Of a stretch of DNA of 64,000 bases, positions 49,701 through 56,782 are shown piece after piece. The position numbers and the translations under genes were made by a program. Position 1 is the first letter of the stretch, and each line of letters begins with the position of its first letter. The DNA is from DASVRZ01 sp038230215 (lineage in GTDB: Bacteria; Verrucomicrobiota; Verrucomicrobiia; Chthoniobacterales; DASVRZ01): positions 106,710 through 170,709 of the forward strand of contig JBBRNR010000007.1 in assembly GCA_038230215.1 (NCBI GenBank), written 5' to 3'. A model generated the notes under the pieces. It searched no databases. It saw only the letters and a list, made by a program, of their open reading frames with translations, and had not been told where the DNA came from.

Positions 49701-50623
49701 GCAAGATCGCCGGATTGACCGTCGATTCTGACGTTAAGCTGGTCGAGCACTCCGGCAAGTTGTAGCGTCGGACTGACAAACGACGCGAGTTGCGGCAGAT
49801 CGATCTGACTGCCTGCGAGAGCCAGCATCATGTCGCCCGTGGTATCCATGTGAGTCAGGGAGAAATCGGCCGACAGCGTGCCGCCGAAAGTCTGTGCGGC
49901 GAGCTGCGCGGTGAGTTGCTGCTCGCCCAGTTTCGAGGCGTCGATTTGCAACCGGTCCACGACCAGATTGTCGAGAATAGTGAGGTTTTCCAGAATCAGA
50001 TCGCGGTTCCGATAGGACGTCTGGCCGTGGAGATGGTCAAACGTGCGATAACCGGGAATCGCCAGATGATCGATGCTGACGACACCTGCGTGATCGGGCA
50101 GCAGGGTGAGGTTGGCGTTGTCGATGTCGAGCACACCGGTGGGCGTTTCGACTTTCACTCGAATGCCGCGAATATCGACCAGCCGTGGGAAGGGAATGGA
50201 AAATGAGCCGCTCTTTTTCTTCGGCTTGGGTGGCGACGGTTTTGTGGCGTCGAGTTCCAGGTCGAGATCGTGCACCTCGACGCTTTCAATTAAGTTGGGC
50301 AGCCCTTTCGTGAGCCCGTCCCACGGATGATAATGCAGGGCGAGCCGGTCGAGTGTGAGTTTCTTCAGCGGCCCCGGCTCCAGCACTCGGACTTTCACCT
50401 TCGACAATTCCAGCGACGTGAAAATCGTCCCATCTAGTTGGTAGGCGATCTGCATGTGGCCGGATTTTTCTGCTTGGCCGACGCCCCATTTAACGAGTCC
50501 GAAGATGATCACCCGATGGAAGACGACCAGCAGCAAAATGAGCACACCCAGCGTTCCTAAAATACGACGAAGCCAGCGCCTCCGCGGTTTTTTTATGGGA
50601 ATCGTCGGGGTGTTTACATCCAT
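46754..50623 (-). CDS. tamB: TamB-like inner-membrane/periplasmic translocation protein
   Basis: 1289 residues. An N-terminal basic stretch and single helix (about 20-45) anchor it in the inner membrane; the rest is a long beta-rich, AsmA/DUF490-like repeat structure expected to form a hydrophobic groove across the periplasm. The C-terminal DUF490 domain holds D-L-H-G-K-S-V-V-R-D-Y and L-T-Q-E-D-I-L-T-L-L-A-T-G. Upstream of tamA, the reverse of the E. coli order, but overlapping it. TamB-type proteins carry phospholipids or assist outer-membrane protein insertion. Confidence 0.88.
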   Translation of the reverse strand: MDVNTPTIPIKKPRRRWLRRILGTLGVLILLLVVFHRVIIFGLVKWGVGQAEKSGHMQIAYQLDGTIFTSLELSKVKVRVLEPGPLKKLTLDRLALHYHPWDGLTKGLPNLIESVEVHDLDLELDATKPSPPKPKKKSGSFSIPFPRLVDIRGIRVKVETPTGVLDIDNANLTLLPDHAGVVSIDHLAIPGYRTFDHLHGQTSYRNRDLILENLTILDNLVVDRLQIDASKLGEQQLTAQLAAQTFGGTLSADFSLTHMDTTGDMMLALAGSQIDLPQLASFVSPTLQLAGVLDQLNVRIDGQSGDLATWNGGLNLHINKPAFGKTAFDTAAIHGVVTNGQLRLSDTAILKGEEWVTLGGTLQLPGKNKKVHPFLANLVVSANLPDFGVLLPDATGSATLIATVKASPSQINAKLDSNLNALALSNLTLDSANATATFSKSSSSIIDWTKPWWENSGIVANISTSALKVSGYQIDRVGAVVRSTNEKVNIESVEVVRGQNSVRTKGTFVFQEKPAGPLPGVLDLTLKIDGPALNEFSVDPENPIITGSAQGSGNLHWAAAQPEGRLEVEAIKLGHQGVALGTLAIDASAANGVAHLSQFLLDLPGESFVQATGEFDLVNKDHYAAQVSTRLTDLVQFKPLMGAAMKDTPLAGTIQLDWNGTGLLSKRQHEGRLSLNVKDAAYAGVSGIQLRTAGYYTPTQAEFPQIDLATNKGNLATAISYFNRVLKIDNLKLTQNQELRLAGNLALPIDFENISNSEKRFPLDEPIAIDLVGKDVQLGGLFTDLGMTPPATGRISLDIKSQGTFRHLDAMIALKMQDLQSDKARQIQPISGETNVAIANQRANLTGNIREPSLQPITLSGSIPLDLASIISTGSISPNLPIAAHISLPPTSLAILPRYVVMVDRVDGTVGLDVTIEGTLEKPRFLGGLRTNIRSLSFRDDSLPDVRDLTANLDFKNNVLTLSQVKGNLAGGPFSARGSINLTKPVEPTFDISLQGRSILFVRNDSVIVRSNFDLTLRGPLNTAEVGGKIAITDSRFFREIDVLPINLPGRPAPAVAGKKPNLSFPSPPLRDWKFNIAIKTEDAFKVTGNLANGEVLIDLKLAGTGLAPTLDGNVVIAKLRASLPFSRFDIEYGNIYFSKDQPPLSPILDLHGKSVVRDYTIDAYIWGDASKPQSLFLSQPPLTQEDILTLLATGVTQTEIAENPQLLAGRAGSLFIQKYYNKIFKRKQSFEQSPLSDRIDVQVGNVDPKTGRESATARLRLTDHWQVLADLDITGGVRGQVRYLLRFK

Positions 50624-50745
50624 TTCAGAGTCATATCAGGGTTCAATGGAGTTAGGGCGGTATTATTTTCCTCGGCGAGAATCGGCTTTGACCGCTATTT
50701 TGGCGGTATGCGAATCAGTCATTCGAGGAGAATAACCGGGCCAAT

Positions 50746-51633
50746 ATGGTAAAAGCAAACGCCGCCGGCAATCCCTCCTCCCTCGTGCGGCTCTGGCGGC
50801 TCGTTAGCACTTCCATGCTGCGCTATAATGAGATCGACGGCGAGCAGCGTGCGGCCTCGTTTGCCTATTACGCGTTTTTCTCGCTTTTCCCTCTGATCGT
50901 TTTGTTGGTGACCACCGTCGGCGGCAGCCTGTTGAAGGATCAGGCGGAAGCTTCGCGCACCGTCACCCGGATGTTGCAGCAATACATCCCGCTCTCGCCG
51001 GTGGATCAGCTCGCGATCGTGAAAACCGTGGACGGCTTCATTGCTGGCCGTGGCTCGGCCGGGGCGGTCGCTTTTCTGACATTGGCCTGGAGCTCGCTAC
51101 GTTTTTTCCAGGCGCTGACCCGGGGCGTTAATCGCGCCTGGGGCACCAAGGAATATTCATGGTGGCATCTTCCGATCAAGAACCTCGGTATGGTCGCACT
51201 CTTCGCCAGCGGTATGGTCCTGGGCGGAATTTTACCGACGGTGCTAACGGTGATCCGCCGCTACACGCCGCAGAAATTCTGGGTGATCCCGATCTTCTTC
51301 GATATCGCTCTCTCCGCCGTTCCATTCTTCATTCTCTTCTACGTCATCCTGCTTTTTTACAAATACGCGCCGCGTACCCAAGTCTCGATTCGCGACGCCA
51401 TGCTCCCAGCGCTGAGCATCACAGTCATGCTGAAAATCGTCCAATACCTCTTCGGCATTTACCTGCGCAGCTACAGTCATTTCAACGTCATCTACGGCAC
51501 CTTCGCGGGCGTCATGGCCCTCATGCTCTGGATTTACATTACTGGCTCGTTGCTCATCTTCGGCGGTTGTCTCTGCGCAGTTCGCAAGGAAATGAAAGTC
51601 GCTACCGGCGTGAGTCGGCGACGGAAAAAATAA
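50746..51633 (+). CDS. YihY/UPF0761 family inner-membrane protein (formerly ribonuclease BN-like)
   Basis: 295 residues, six membrane helices; R-A-A-S-F-A-Y-Y-A-F-F-S-L-F-P-L near the N-terminus and Y-G-T-F-A-G-V-M-A-L-M-L-W-I-Y in the fifth helix are family hallmarks. A GAGGAG stretch lies rather far (15 nt) before the ATG. The family was once mis-assigned RNase BN; its role is uncertain. Divergent from tamB. Confidence 0.88.
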   Translation: MVKANAAGNPSSLVRLWRLVSTSMLRYNEIDGEQRAASFAYYAFFSLFPLIVLLVTTVGGSLLKDQAEASRTVTRMLQQYIPLSPVDQLAIVKTVDGFIAGRGSAGAVAFLTLAWSSLRFFQALTRGVNRAWGTKEYSWWHLPIKNLGMVALFASGMVLGGILPTVLTVIRRYTPQKFWVIPIFFDIALSAVPFFILFYVILLFYKYAPRTQVSIRDAMLPALSITVMLKIVQYLFGIYLRSYSHFNVIYGTFAGVMALMLWIYITGSLLIFGGCLCAVRKEMKVATGVSRRRKK

Positions 51634-51681
51634 TCGTCCTGATACATCCGCAGGCGGAAAACGTCGCGAAGTAGAGAAGTT

Positions 51682-51768
51682 ATGATCACAGTCCTATTAG
51701 TTTACGTGGCCATCATCGGACTCTTCGTCGGAGCTTGGTCCCGCAGACTCCCCACCAGACGCGAGTAG
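51682..51768 (+). CDS. Possible very small single-helix membrane protein
   Basis: 28 codons, ATG to TAG. M-I-T-V-L-L-V-Y-V-A-I-I-G-L-F-V-G-A-W is one hydrophobic helix followed by a basic tail R-R-L-P-T-R-R-E, the form of real small membrane proteins. A weak AGAAG lies 3 nt upstream. It sits between the YihY gene and the CAP protein on the plus strand and overlaps nothing. A chance frame is possible. Confidence 0.35.
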   Translation: MITVLLVYVAIIGLFVGAWSRRLPTRRE

Positions 51769-51818
51769 AAAATATTTCCCCCTGCGAATCAGGCTCACTT
51801 TGTGCTCCAAAAGAGTTC

Positions 51819-53867
51819 ATGGATAAGCTAGGAAAAACTAACAGCACCATCACATTTCTTATCTGTGGTCTGCTCAGCGTCCTTCTCTTGGCCCATGCGA
51901 CGGCGCAACTGGCCGTCAACCTCGCCAACCGCGAGGAAAGTCGTATATTCTACGAGGCAGTCTTTCCCTCGTCGGAAAATGTGAATTCAGGTTGGAATGG
52001 AAACGTGGCGACCGGCAACGCAGGTACCACGAGCGCAACCTTTAAAAATGCGATCTATCTGCGCATCAATTATTTCCGCGCCATGTCTGGAGTTCCCGCT
52101 GGCATTCTGGCCGACGCCAGCTTCAGCGCTGGAGACCAGCAGGCGGCGTTAATGATGTCCTCGAATAACAATCTAAGTCACACTCCCCCGACCAGTTGGT
52201 TAAACTACTCCGCAGCCGGAGCCGATGCCGCTGGCCATTCCAACATTGCCCTCGGTAGCTATGGCAGCGACGCGATCAATGGCTACATGGAGGACAGCGG
52301 CGCCAACAACACCGCGACAGGTCACCGCCGCTGGATTCTCTACCCGCAATCGACACGCATGGGAACGGGCGACATTCCGCCCACGGGCACCTACTCCGCC
52401 GCCAACGCCCTCTGGGTGAGCGACTCCTCGACCTTCAGCCTGGCGCGACCCGCCGTACGCGACACCTTCGTCGCATGGCCGCCGAAAGGTTTCGTGCCCT
52501 ACACCCTGATCTACCCGCGTTGGAGCTTCTCCTATCCGGGAGCAAATTTCTCCAACGCCAGCGTCAGTCTCCAACGCAATGGAACTCCTGTGGCCGTGAC
52601 AAAGGAACCCATCGCCAACGGCTATGGCGAAAACACACTCGTCTTCATCCCCGGTAATCTCGACCCGAATAACTGGACCGGGCCCGTCCGTCCGTCCGTT
52701 GACAGCACGACCGCCGTTACGATCAGCAACGTCCTCATCAACGGTCTCGCGCAGAGCTTTTCCTACAACGTCACCGCCTTCGACCCCATAAAACCTGGCT
52801 CCGGCACCGTCGTTCCCGTCATCAGCGGCCCGTCCGCACCCGACATCGGCACGGCCAATATCTACAGTGTGAACGACCTCACCCTCGCCACTGGTTACCA
52901 ATGGAAGCAAAGCACCTTCTCCGCTTATACCACGGTGGATGGAGCCGAAGCCGACGGCTTGGTCACACCCGCAGTGCCGTCTGGTTACAATTTCCGCGAC
53001 AACTCGGTGAAAGCATCCGGATCTTACTCCTACCACCTCGCGCAGCCGAATTTTCAGACCAGCCACTTCACCATCAACGCACCACTCGTCCCCGGCAGCA
53101 GCACCATTCTGAATTTCCAGAGCCGCCTCGGTTATGCCACCACCGACCAGGTCGCCACCGTCCAAGTCTCCGTCGATGGCGGACTACTCTGGGACACGAT
53201 CTGGACGCAGCCCGGCAGCGGCGGGGCGGGCGAGGGGACTTTCCAGACACGCAACCTCTCCCTCGTCCAATATGCGGGCCGGGAAATCCAGATCCGTTTC
53301 CTCTACAACCGCGGCAATGGTTCTGCCTACAACCAGACCAGCGACGGCGTCGGCTGGTATGTGGACAACATCTCGCTTACCGGCACCCAAACCCTCGTCG
53401 GCAGCACAGTGGGCGACATCAGCGTCAGCCAGAACTTCGCCTTTACCCCACCGGCGGCTGGCACTTACGCCTTACAAGTCCGCCCGCAGGTTTACGGAAA
53501 CTACCTCCTCGGCTGGAGCCCCATCCGCAGGGTCACCACTGCGGGTACCCCTCCACCCCAGATTGACCAGACCCGCATCGTACGGCTGCCCGCCAGCCTT
53601 GCTTTTGGCACGCGCAAAGTCAGAAGCAGAACCTATCGCACCTTTACCATCTGGAACGACGGCAACTCCCCGCTCACCGTCAGCTCCATCACCTATCGCT
53701 ACGGCTACACCGGCAACTGGGCTGGCACCATTGCCCCCGGCGGCAGCCACGACGTGCTAGTAAGATTCTACCCTAGTTCCGCCCGTTCCTATTACGGCAC
53801 CGTCACCATCCAGAGCGACGCCACCGCTGGAGTCGGCACCTTGGGAATCTCCGGTCGCGCACGATAG
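51819..53867 (+). CDS. Secreted CAP (SCP/PR-1) domain protein with C-terminal choice-of-anchor-like and ASPM/HYDIN-like domains
   Basis: 682 residues from the ATG at 51819; an in-frame ATG at 51735 would put 28 polar residues before the signal. Signal peptide up to A-H-A-T-A. Residues about 40-190 resemble a CAP domain, with N-Y-F-R-A-M, L-S-H-T-P-P and G-H-R-R-W-I-L-Y-P, the last holding a conserved His region. Then Gly/Ser-rich beta domains, a MAM-like jelly-roll with D-G-V-G-W-Y-V-D-N-I, and a final ASPM-SPD2-Hydin-like Ig fold (L-A-F-G-T-R-K-V to the end). Probably exported to the cell surface. Function unknown; CAP proteins can bind lipids or act in adhesion. Confidence 0.7.
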   Translation: MDKLGKTNSTITFLICGLLSVLLLAHATAQLAVNLANREESRIFYEAVFPSSENVNSGWNGNVATGNAGTTSATFKNAIYLRINYFRAMSGVPAGILADASFSAGDQQAALMMSSNNNLSHTPPTSWLNYSAAGADAAGHSNIALGSYGSDAINGYMEDSGANNTATGHRRWILYPQSTRMGTGDIPPTGTYSAANALWVSDSSTFSLARPAVRDTFVAWPPKGFVPYTLIYPRWSFSYPGANFSNASVSLQRNGTPVAVTKEPIANGYGENTLVFIPGNLDPNNWTGPVRPSVDSTTAVTISNVLINGLAQSFSYNVTAFDPIKPGSGTVVPVISGPSAPDIGTANIYSVNDLTLATGYQWKQSTFSAYTTVDGAEADGLVTPAVPSGYNFRDNSVKASGSYSYHLAQPNFQTSHFTINAPLVPGSSTILNFQSRLGYATTDQVATVQVSVDGGLLWDTIWTQPGSGGAGEGTFQTRNLSLVQYAGREIQIRFLYNRGNGSAYNQTSDGVGWYVDNISLTGTQTLVGSTVGDISVSQNFAFTPPAAGTYALQVRPQVYGNYLLGWSPIRRVTTAGTPPPQIDQTRIVRLPASLAFGTRKVRSRTYRTFTIWNDGNSPLTVSSITYRYGYTGNWAGTIAPGGSHDVLVRFYPSSARSYYGTVTIQSDATAGVGTLGISGRAR

Positions 53868-53870
53868 AAC

Positions 53871-54149
53871 ATGGATAAACTGGCCATGCGAGTCTGCTAC
53901 GACGGACGCGTCCAGGGAGTCGGCTTCCGGGCCACCGTCCGCTGGATCGCGGAAGGCTTCGAAATCACCGGCTGGGTGAAAAACTTGCCCGACGGACGGG
54001 TCGAACTCTTCGCTCAAGGATTGCGCTCAGAAGTAAAGGATTTCCTGCAAGCCATCCTCGAGAGCGCACTCGCCAGCCACATCAAAACCGCCCTCGAAGA
54101 GACGACTTCCATAGAAATGGGACTTCGCCGTTTCTCGATCTCCGCCTGA
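53871..54149 (+). CDS. acyP: Acylphosphatase
   Basis: 92 residues. The signature G-R-V-Q-G-V-G-F-R contains the phosphate-binding Arg, and G-W-V-K-N-L-P-D-G-R-V-E holds the catalytic Asn. It hydrolyses acyl phosphates such as acetyl phosphate or carbamoyl phosphate. The typical first strand starts a little after M6; both MDKLAM and M6 are possible starts. It follows the CAP gene by 3 nt. Confidence 0.93.
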   Translation: MDKLAMRVCYDGRVQGVGFRATVRWIAEGFEITGWVKNLPDGRVELFAQGLRSEVKDFLQAILESALASHIKTALEETTSIEMGLRRFSISA

Positions 54150-54164
54150 GTTGTCACAGACCGT

Positions 54165-54884
54165 TTAGCGGGGATATTTCTCTTCCCGGTCGGCGCGTTT
54201 TTGGTCTTTCACCTCCTGGCGATTGAAGCCGTCGATGAGCAACGTGATTTCGCCTTTGGGTGGGTGGGCCTCATAGTGGGCGAGTAAGTCGGATGGAACT
54301 CCGATGCGAAATTCCTCGAATTGTTTCGTGAGTTCGCGGGCGACGCAGATGCGGCGGGTGGGGGCGACCTGGGCAAGGACGGCGAGCGTTTTCGTCAGGC
54401 GATGAGGGGACTCGAAGAAGATGGCGGTGCTTCCGCTGGCGCAGACCTCGGTGAGGATCCGTTCGCGCTGGCCGCTTTTGTTGGGCAGGAATCCACTGAA
54501 ACTCCATTGGTTGTTTTGAAAACCGGAGCCAGTCAGAGCCACGAGCACGGCCGACGGGCCAGGGATGACGGTGTAACTTAACCCCGTCTCAATGCAGGCG
54601 GCGATGAGGCGGCGACCCGGGTCGGAGACAGACGGCATTCCCGCGTCGGTGATGAGCGCGATGTTAGTCCCTTGACGGAGTTTTTCGATCAGCTCGGGAG
54701 TGCGGCTGGCCTCGTTGTGCTCGTGGTAGCTGACCATCGGCTTGTGGAGCTCCAGCCGTTGCAAAAGTCGTAGAGAATGGCGCGTGTCTTCAGCGGCGAT
54801 CAGATCGACCTCTCGCAGAGTCCGGGCGCAGCGTTCGCTGATGTCCTCCAGGTTTCCGATGGGAGTTCCAACGATATAAAGCAT
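54165..54884 (-). CDS. rsmI: 16S rRNA (cytidine-1402 2'-O)-methyltransferase RsmI
   Basis: 239 residues from the ATG at 54884, where homology begins (M-L-Y-I-V-G-T-P-I-G-N-L-E-D); the frame runs further upstream into lptE. A tetrapyrrole-methylase-like fold shows A-A-E-D-T-R, S-Y-H-E-H-N and G-M-P-S-V-S-D-P-G. It uses S-adenosylmethionine to modify 16S rRNA C1402. Slightly shorter than E. coli RsmI (286), lacking the C-terminal extension. Confidence 0.93.
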   Translation of the reverse strand: MLYIVGTPIGNLEDISERCARTLREVDLIAAEDTRHSLRLLQRLELHKPMVSYHEHNEASRTPELIEKLRQGTNIALITDAGMPSVSDPGRRLIAACIETGLSYTVIPGPSAVLVALTGSGFQNNQWSFSGFLPNKSGQRERILTEVCASGSTAIFFESPHRLTKTLAVLAQVAPTRRICVARELTKQFEEFRIGVPSDLLAHYEAHPPKGEITLLIDGFNRQEVKDQKRADREEKYPR

Positions 54885-54921
54885 GTGAGTGCGCTGGAAC
54901 TCGCCTAAAACTCGTAGCCGT

Positions 54922-55425
54922 TTACCAGCCTTCGCTGATTTTTGAGGTGAGTCGGACGGCGGCGTCTTGCGCGGCGAGGACGACGGCCTGGCGTTCCTGC
55001 TGCTGAAGATCTGCGCCGACAAAGAAACTGGTGGTGCCGGTGACTTTTTGCGTGTTGAGCAATTCGCCGGTGACGCGGTTGGTTAGTTTGAAGACGAGGT
55101 TCACATTCAAAACGAACTCACGGGTCGCGTCCACATTGCCGCGAACGGAGCGGGCGCGTTTGCGGGTGATGGTCTCGATTTCGCCTTCCAAGATGGCGTC
55201 TGCATTTGACTCAGACTCGACGGTGTAGGTGCCGTCTTGCTGGATTTGCTGGATGACGCTGTCGGTCACGAGCGCCTCGATGCGGGGCTCCAGGGTTTTG
55301 TTTTTGAAAATGGGAACGGCCACGCTATGTATCGCCGCCAGATAGGCGGGCTTGGCCGGGCCGATTTGGTAGCCTGCGCACCCAGAAAAGGCCGCGGCAA
55401 GCAGGAGAAGAAGCCAGTTTTTCAT
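54922..55425 (-). CDS. lptE: LPS-assembly lipoprotein LptE-like
   Basis: 167 residues. Lipoprotein signal with lipobox F-S-G-C (Cys at about 16), then G-Y-Q-I-G-P and a single domain with V-P-I-F-K-N-K-T-L-E-P-R, matching the LptE (DUF4136/LptE) fold. It would sit at the outer membrane with LptD to insert LPS. Neighbour of the BamD-like gene (18 nt), so outer-membrane assembly genes cluster. Confidence 0.85.
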   Translation of the reverse strand: MKNWLLLLLAAAFSGCAGYQIGPAKPAYLAAIHSVAVPIFKNKTLEPRIEALVTDSVIQQIQQDGTYTVESESNADAILEGEIETITRKRARSVRGNVDATREFVLNVNLVFKLTNRVTGELLNTQKVTGTTSFFVGADLQQQERQAVVLAAQDAAVRLTSKISEGW

Positions 55426-55443
55426 CGAGCTGGGACGGATAAG

Positions 55444-56625
55444 TTATTGGGTGGGCAGGCTGGGCTCCACGGGCGTGATGGGAGCCACGTCGTCCGGGGA
55501 GGTGCGCATGGAAGTCTTCGGCCGAGGCGTTTCCTCGGGCAGGACCGGGCCGACGAAATCGGGACGCGCGGTAGTATCCACTTGGGCCTGCATTTTTTGT
55601 TTCAGCTTGGTTTTCGAGGCGTTTTGGGCTGGGGCGGCGAAGGTGAGTTTGTCTTCGCCGACTTCGGCTTTGAGGGCGGAGAGACGTTCCTGGGAAGTCT
55701 TGGCGTTGGGCGAATCGGGCTCTGTTTTGATAACCTCGTTGTAGTAAATGGCGGCGGCCTTGTAGTTTTTTTGCTTGTCGTAGAACTGCGCGACGTTGAA
55801 GGCACTGTCCGTTTGCTTCGAGCCGAGTGCCTGCATGTTTTGCTTGGCTTGGGCGACTTTTTCACTGTTTGGGTAGCGATAGATAAAGTCCTCAAATGCC
55901 TCGCGCGCCTTGATCGAGGCGGACTGATCGTATTCACCCTCTCGACTGGCTTTCATGTAAACGTAGCCGATCTGATACTGCGCATCGTCGGCCATTTCGG
56001 AATACGGATAGTCGTCGATGATTTTTTGGTAAGCCTCGATGGCACGTTTGTAATCGCCCTGACGCTCGCGAGCCTGGCCGATATTAAACTGGGCGGCAGA
56101 CGCATATTTCGCGCTGAAAGGAGCGTTTGTGATGACGGTCGTGAACATCTCCTCGGCCTTCACCATCGAAGGCAGCGTCGGGAGGCCAAACAACTCTAAC
56201 CTCTTCCCATCGAGATAAAGCTTGGCGATGTTAAACTGCCCCTCGATGGCCGCCTCGAAGTCGGTGCTCTTCGGATACTTCGTAATCATTTTCTGATATT
56301 CAGCGAAGGCGCGGGTGGCGTCGCCGAGTTGCTGGGTGAGCTGTGCGACCTTGAACTGCGCATGAGCGGCCACGTCGGATTTCGGGTAACGCTTCACCAC
56401 CACGCGATAGCTGGACACGGCTTTTTTGAGATTGCCTTCGGCTTCGGTGGCCTCGGCAAGTTTCATTTGCTCGGCGGCATTTTTTTTCAGCTCGACCGGT
56501 TCCTCATTGACCCCGGTGGTGGTCATTCCCTCGCCTTCGCTAAAAACGACCGGCGCAGGGCTTTTCTGCGGGAAACTGATACACGCAATTACAAAAATAA
56601 GGGAAAATCTAAACCAGCGGCTCAT
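55444..56625 (-). CDS. bamD: BamD-like outer-membrane assembly lipoprotein/TPR protein
   Basis: 393 residues from the ATG at 56625; upstream in-frame sequence lies in the divergent promoter region. Signal-like N-terminus with no clear lipobox (I-A-C-I-S could be one, Cys near 14), then five or more TPR helices with the BamD/YbgF pattern Y-P-x-S-x-x-A-x-x-A, for example in K-R-Y-P-K-S and D-D-Y-P-Y-S-E-M-A-D-D-A-Q-Y-Q-I-G. C-terminal low-complexity tail, Pro/Thr-rich. Longer than E. coli BamD (245), so it may be a related tol-pal type TPR protein. Upstream of lptE. Confidence 0.7.
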   Translation of the reverse strand: MSRWFRFSLIFVIACISFPQKSPAPVVFSEGEGMTTTGVNEEPVELKKNAAEQMKLAEATEAEGNLKKAVSSYRVVVKRYPKSDVAAHAQFKVAQLTQQLGDATRAFAEYQKMITKYPKSTDFEAAIEGQFNIAKLYLDGKRLELFGLPTLPSMVKAEEMFTTVITNAPFSAKYASAAQFNIGQARERQGDYKRAIEAYQKIIDDYPYSEMADDAQYQIGYVYMKASREGEYDQSASIKAREAFEDFIYRYPNSEKVAQAKQNMQALGSKQTDSAFNVAQFYDKQKNYKAAAIYYNEVIKTEPDSPNAKTSQERLSALKAEVGEDKLTFAAPAQNASKTKLKQKMQAQVDTTARPDFVGPVLPEETPRPKTSMRTSPDDVAPITPVEPSLPTQ

Positions 56626-56782
56626 ATAAGAAGTCGCAGAGTATAGGGAGCATCGGCCAGCGTCAAGGGGGGCCTTCGGACGAAATCGGAGTGATGCCGG
56701 GCGACGAATTTCCGTGGTAAAAGCGGTCACTTTTTCACTTGGACCTCCCCGGCACATCGTGGAAACTAATCGTGCTCTCCAC
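56626..56782. promoter_or_regulatory. Divergent promoter region of bamD-like and PBP2 genes
   Basis: 157 nt separate the divergent starts. Apart from GC-rich stretches and a CTAAT just before the PBP2 ATG, no motif can be assigned. Both genes have frames that continue into this gap in the annotated direction, but homology begins only at the chosen starts. Confidence 0.35.
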
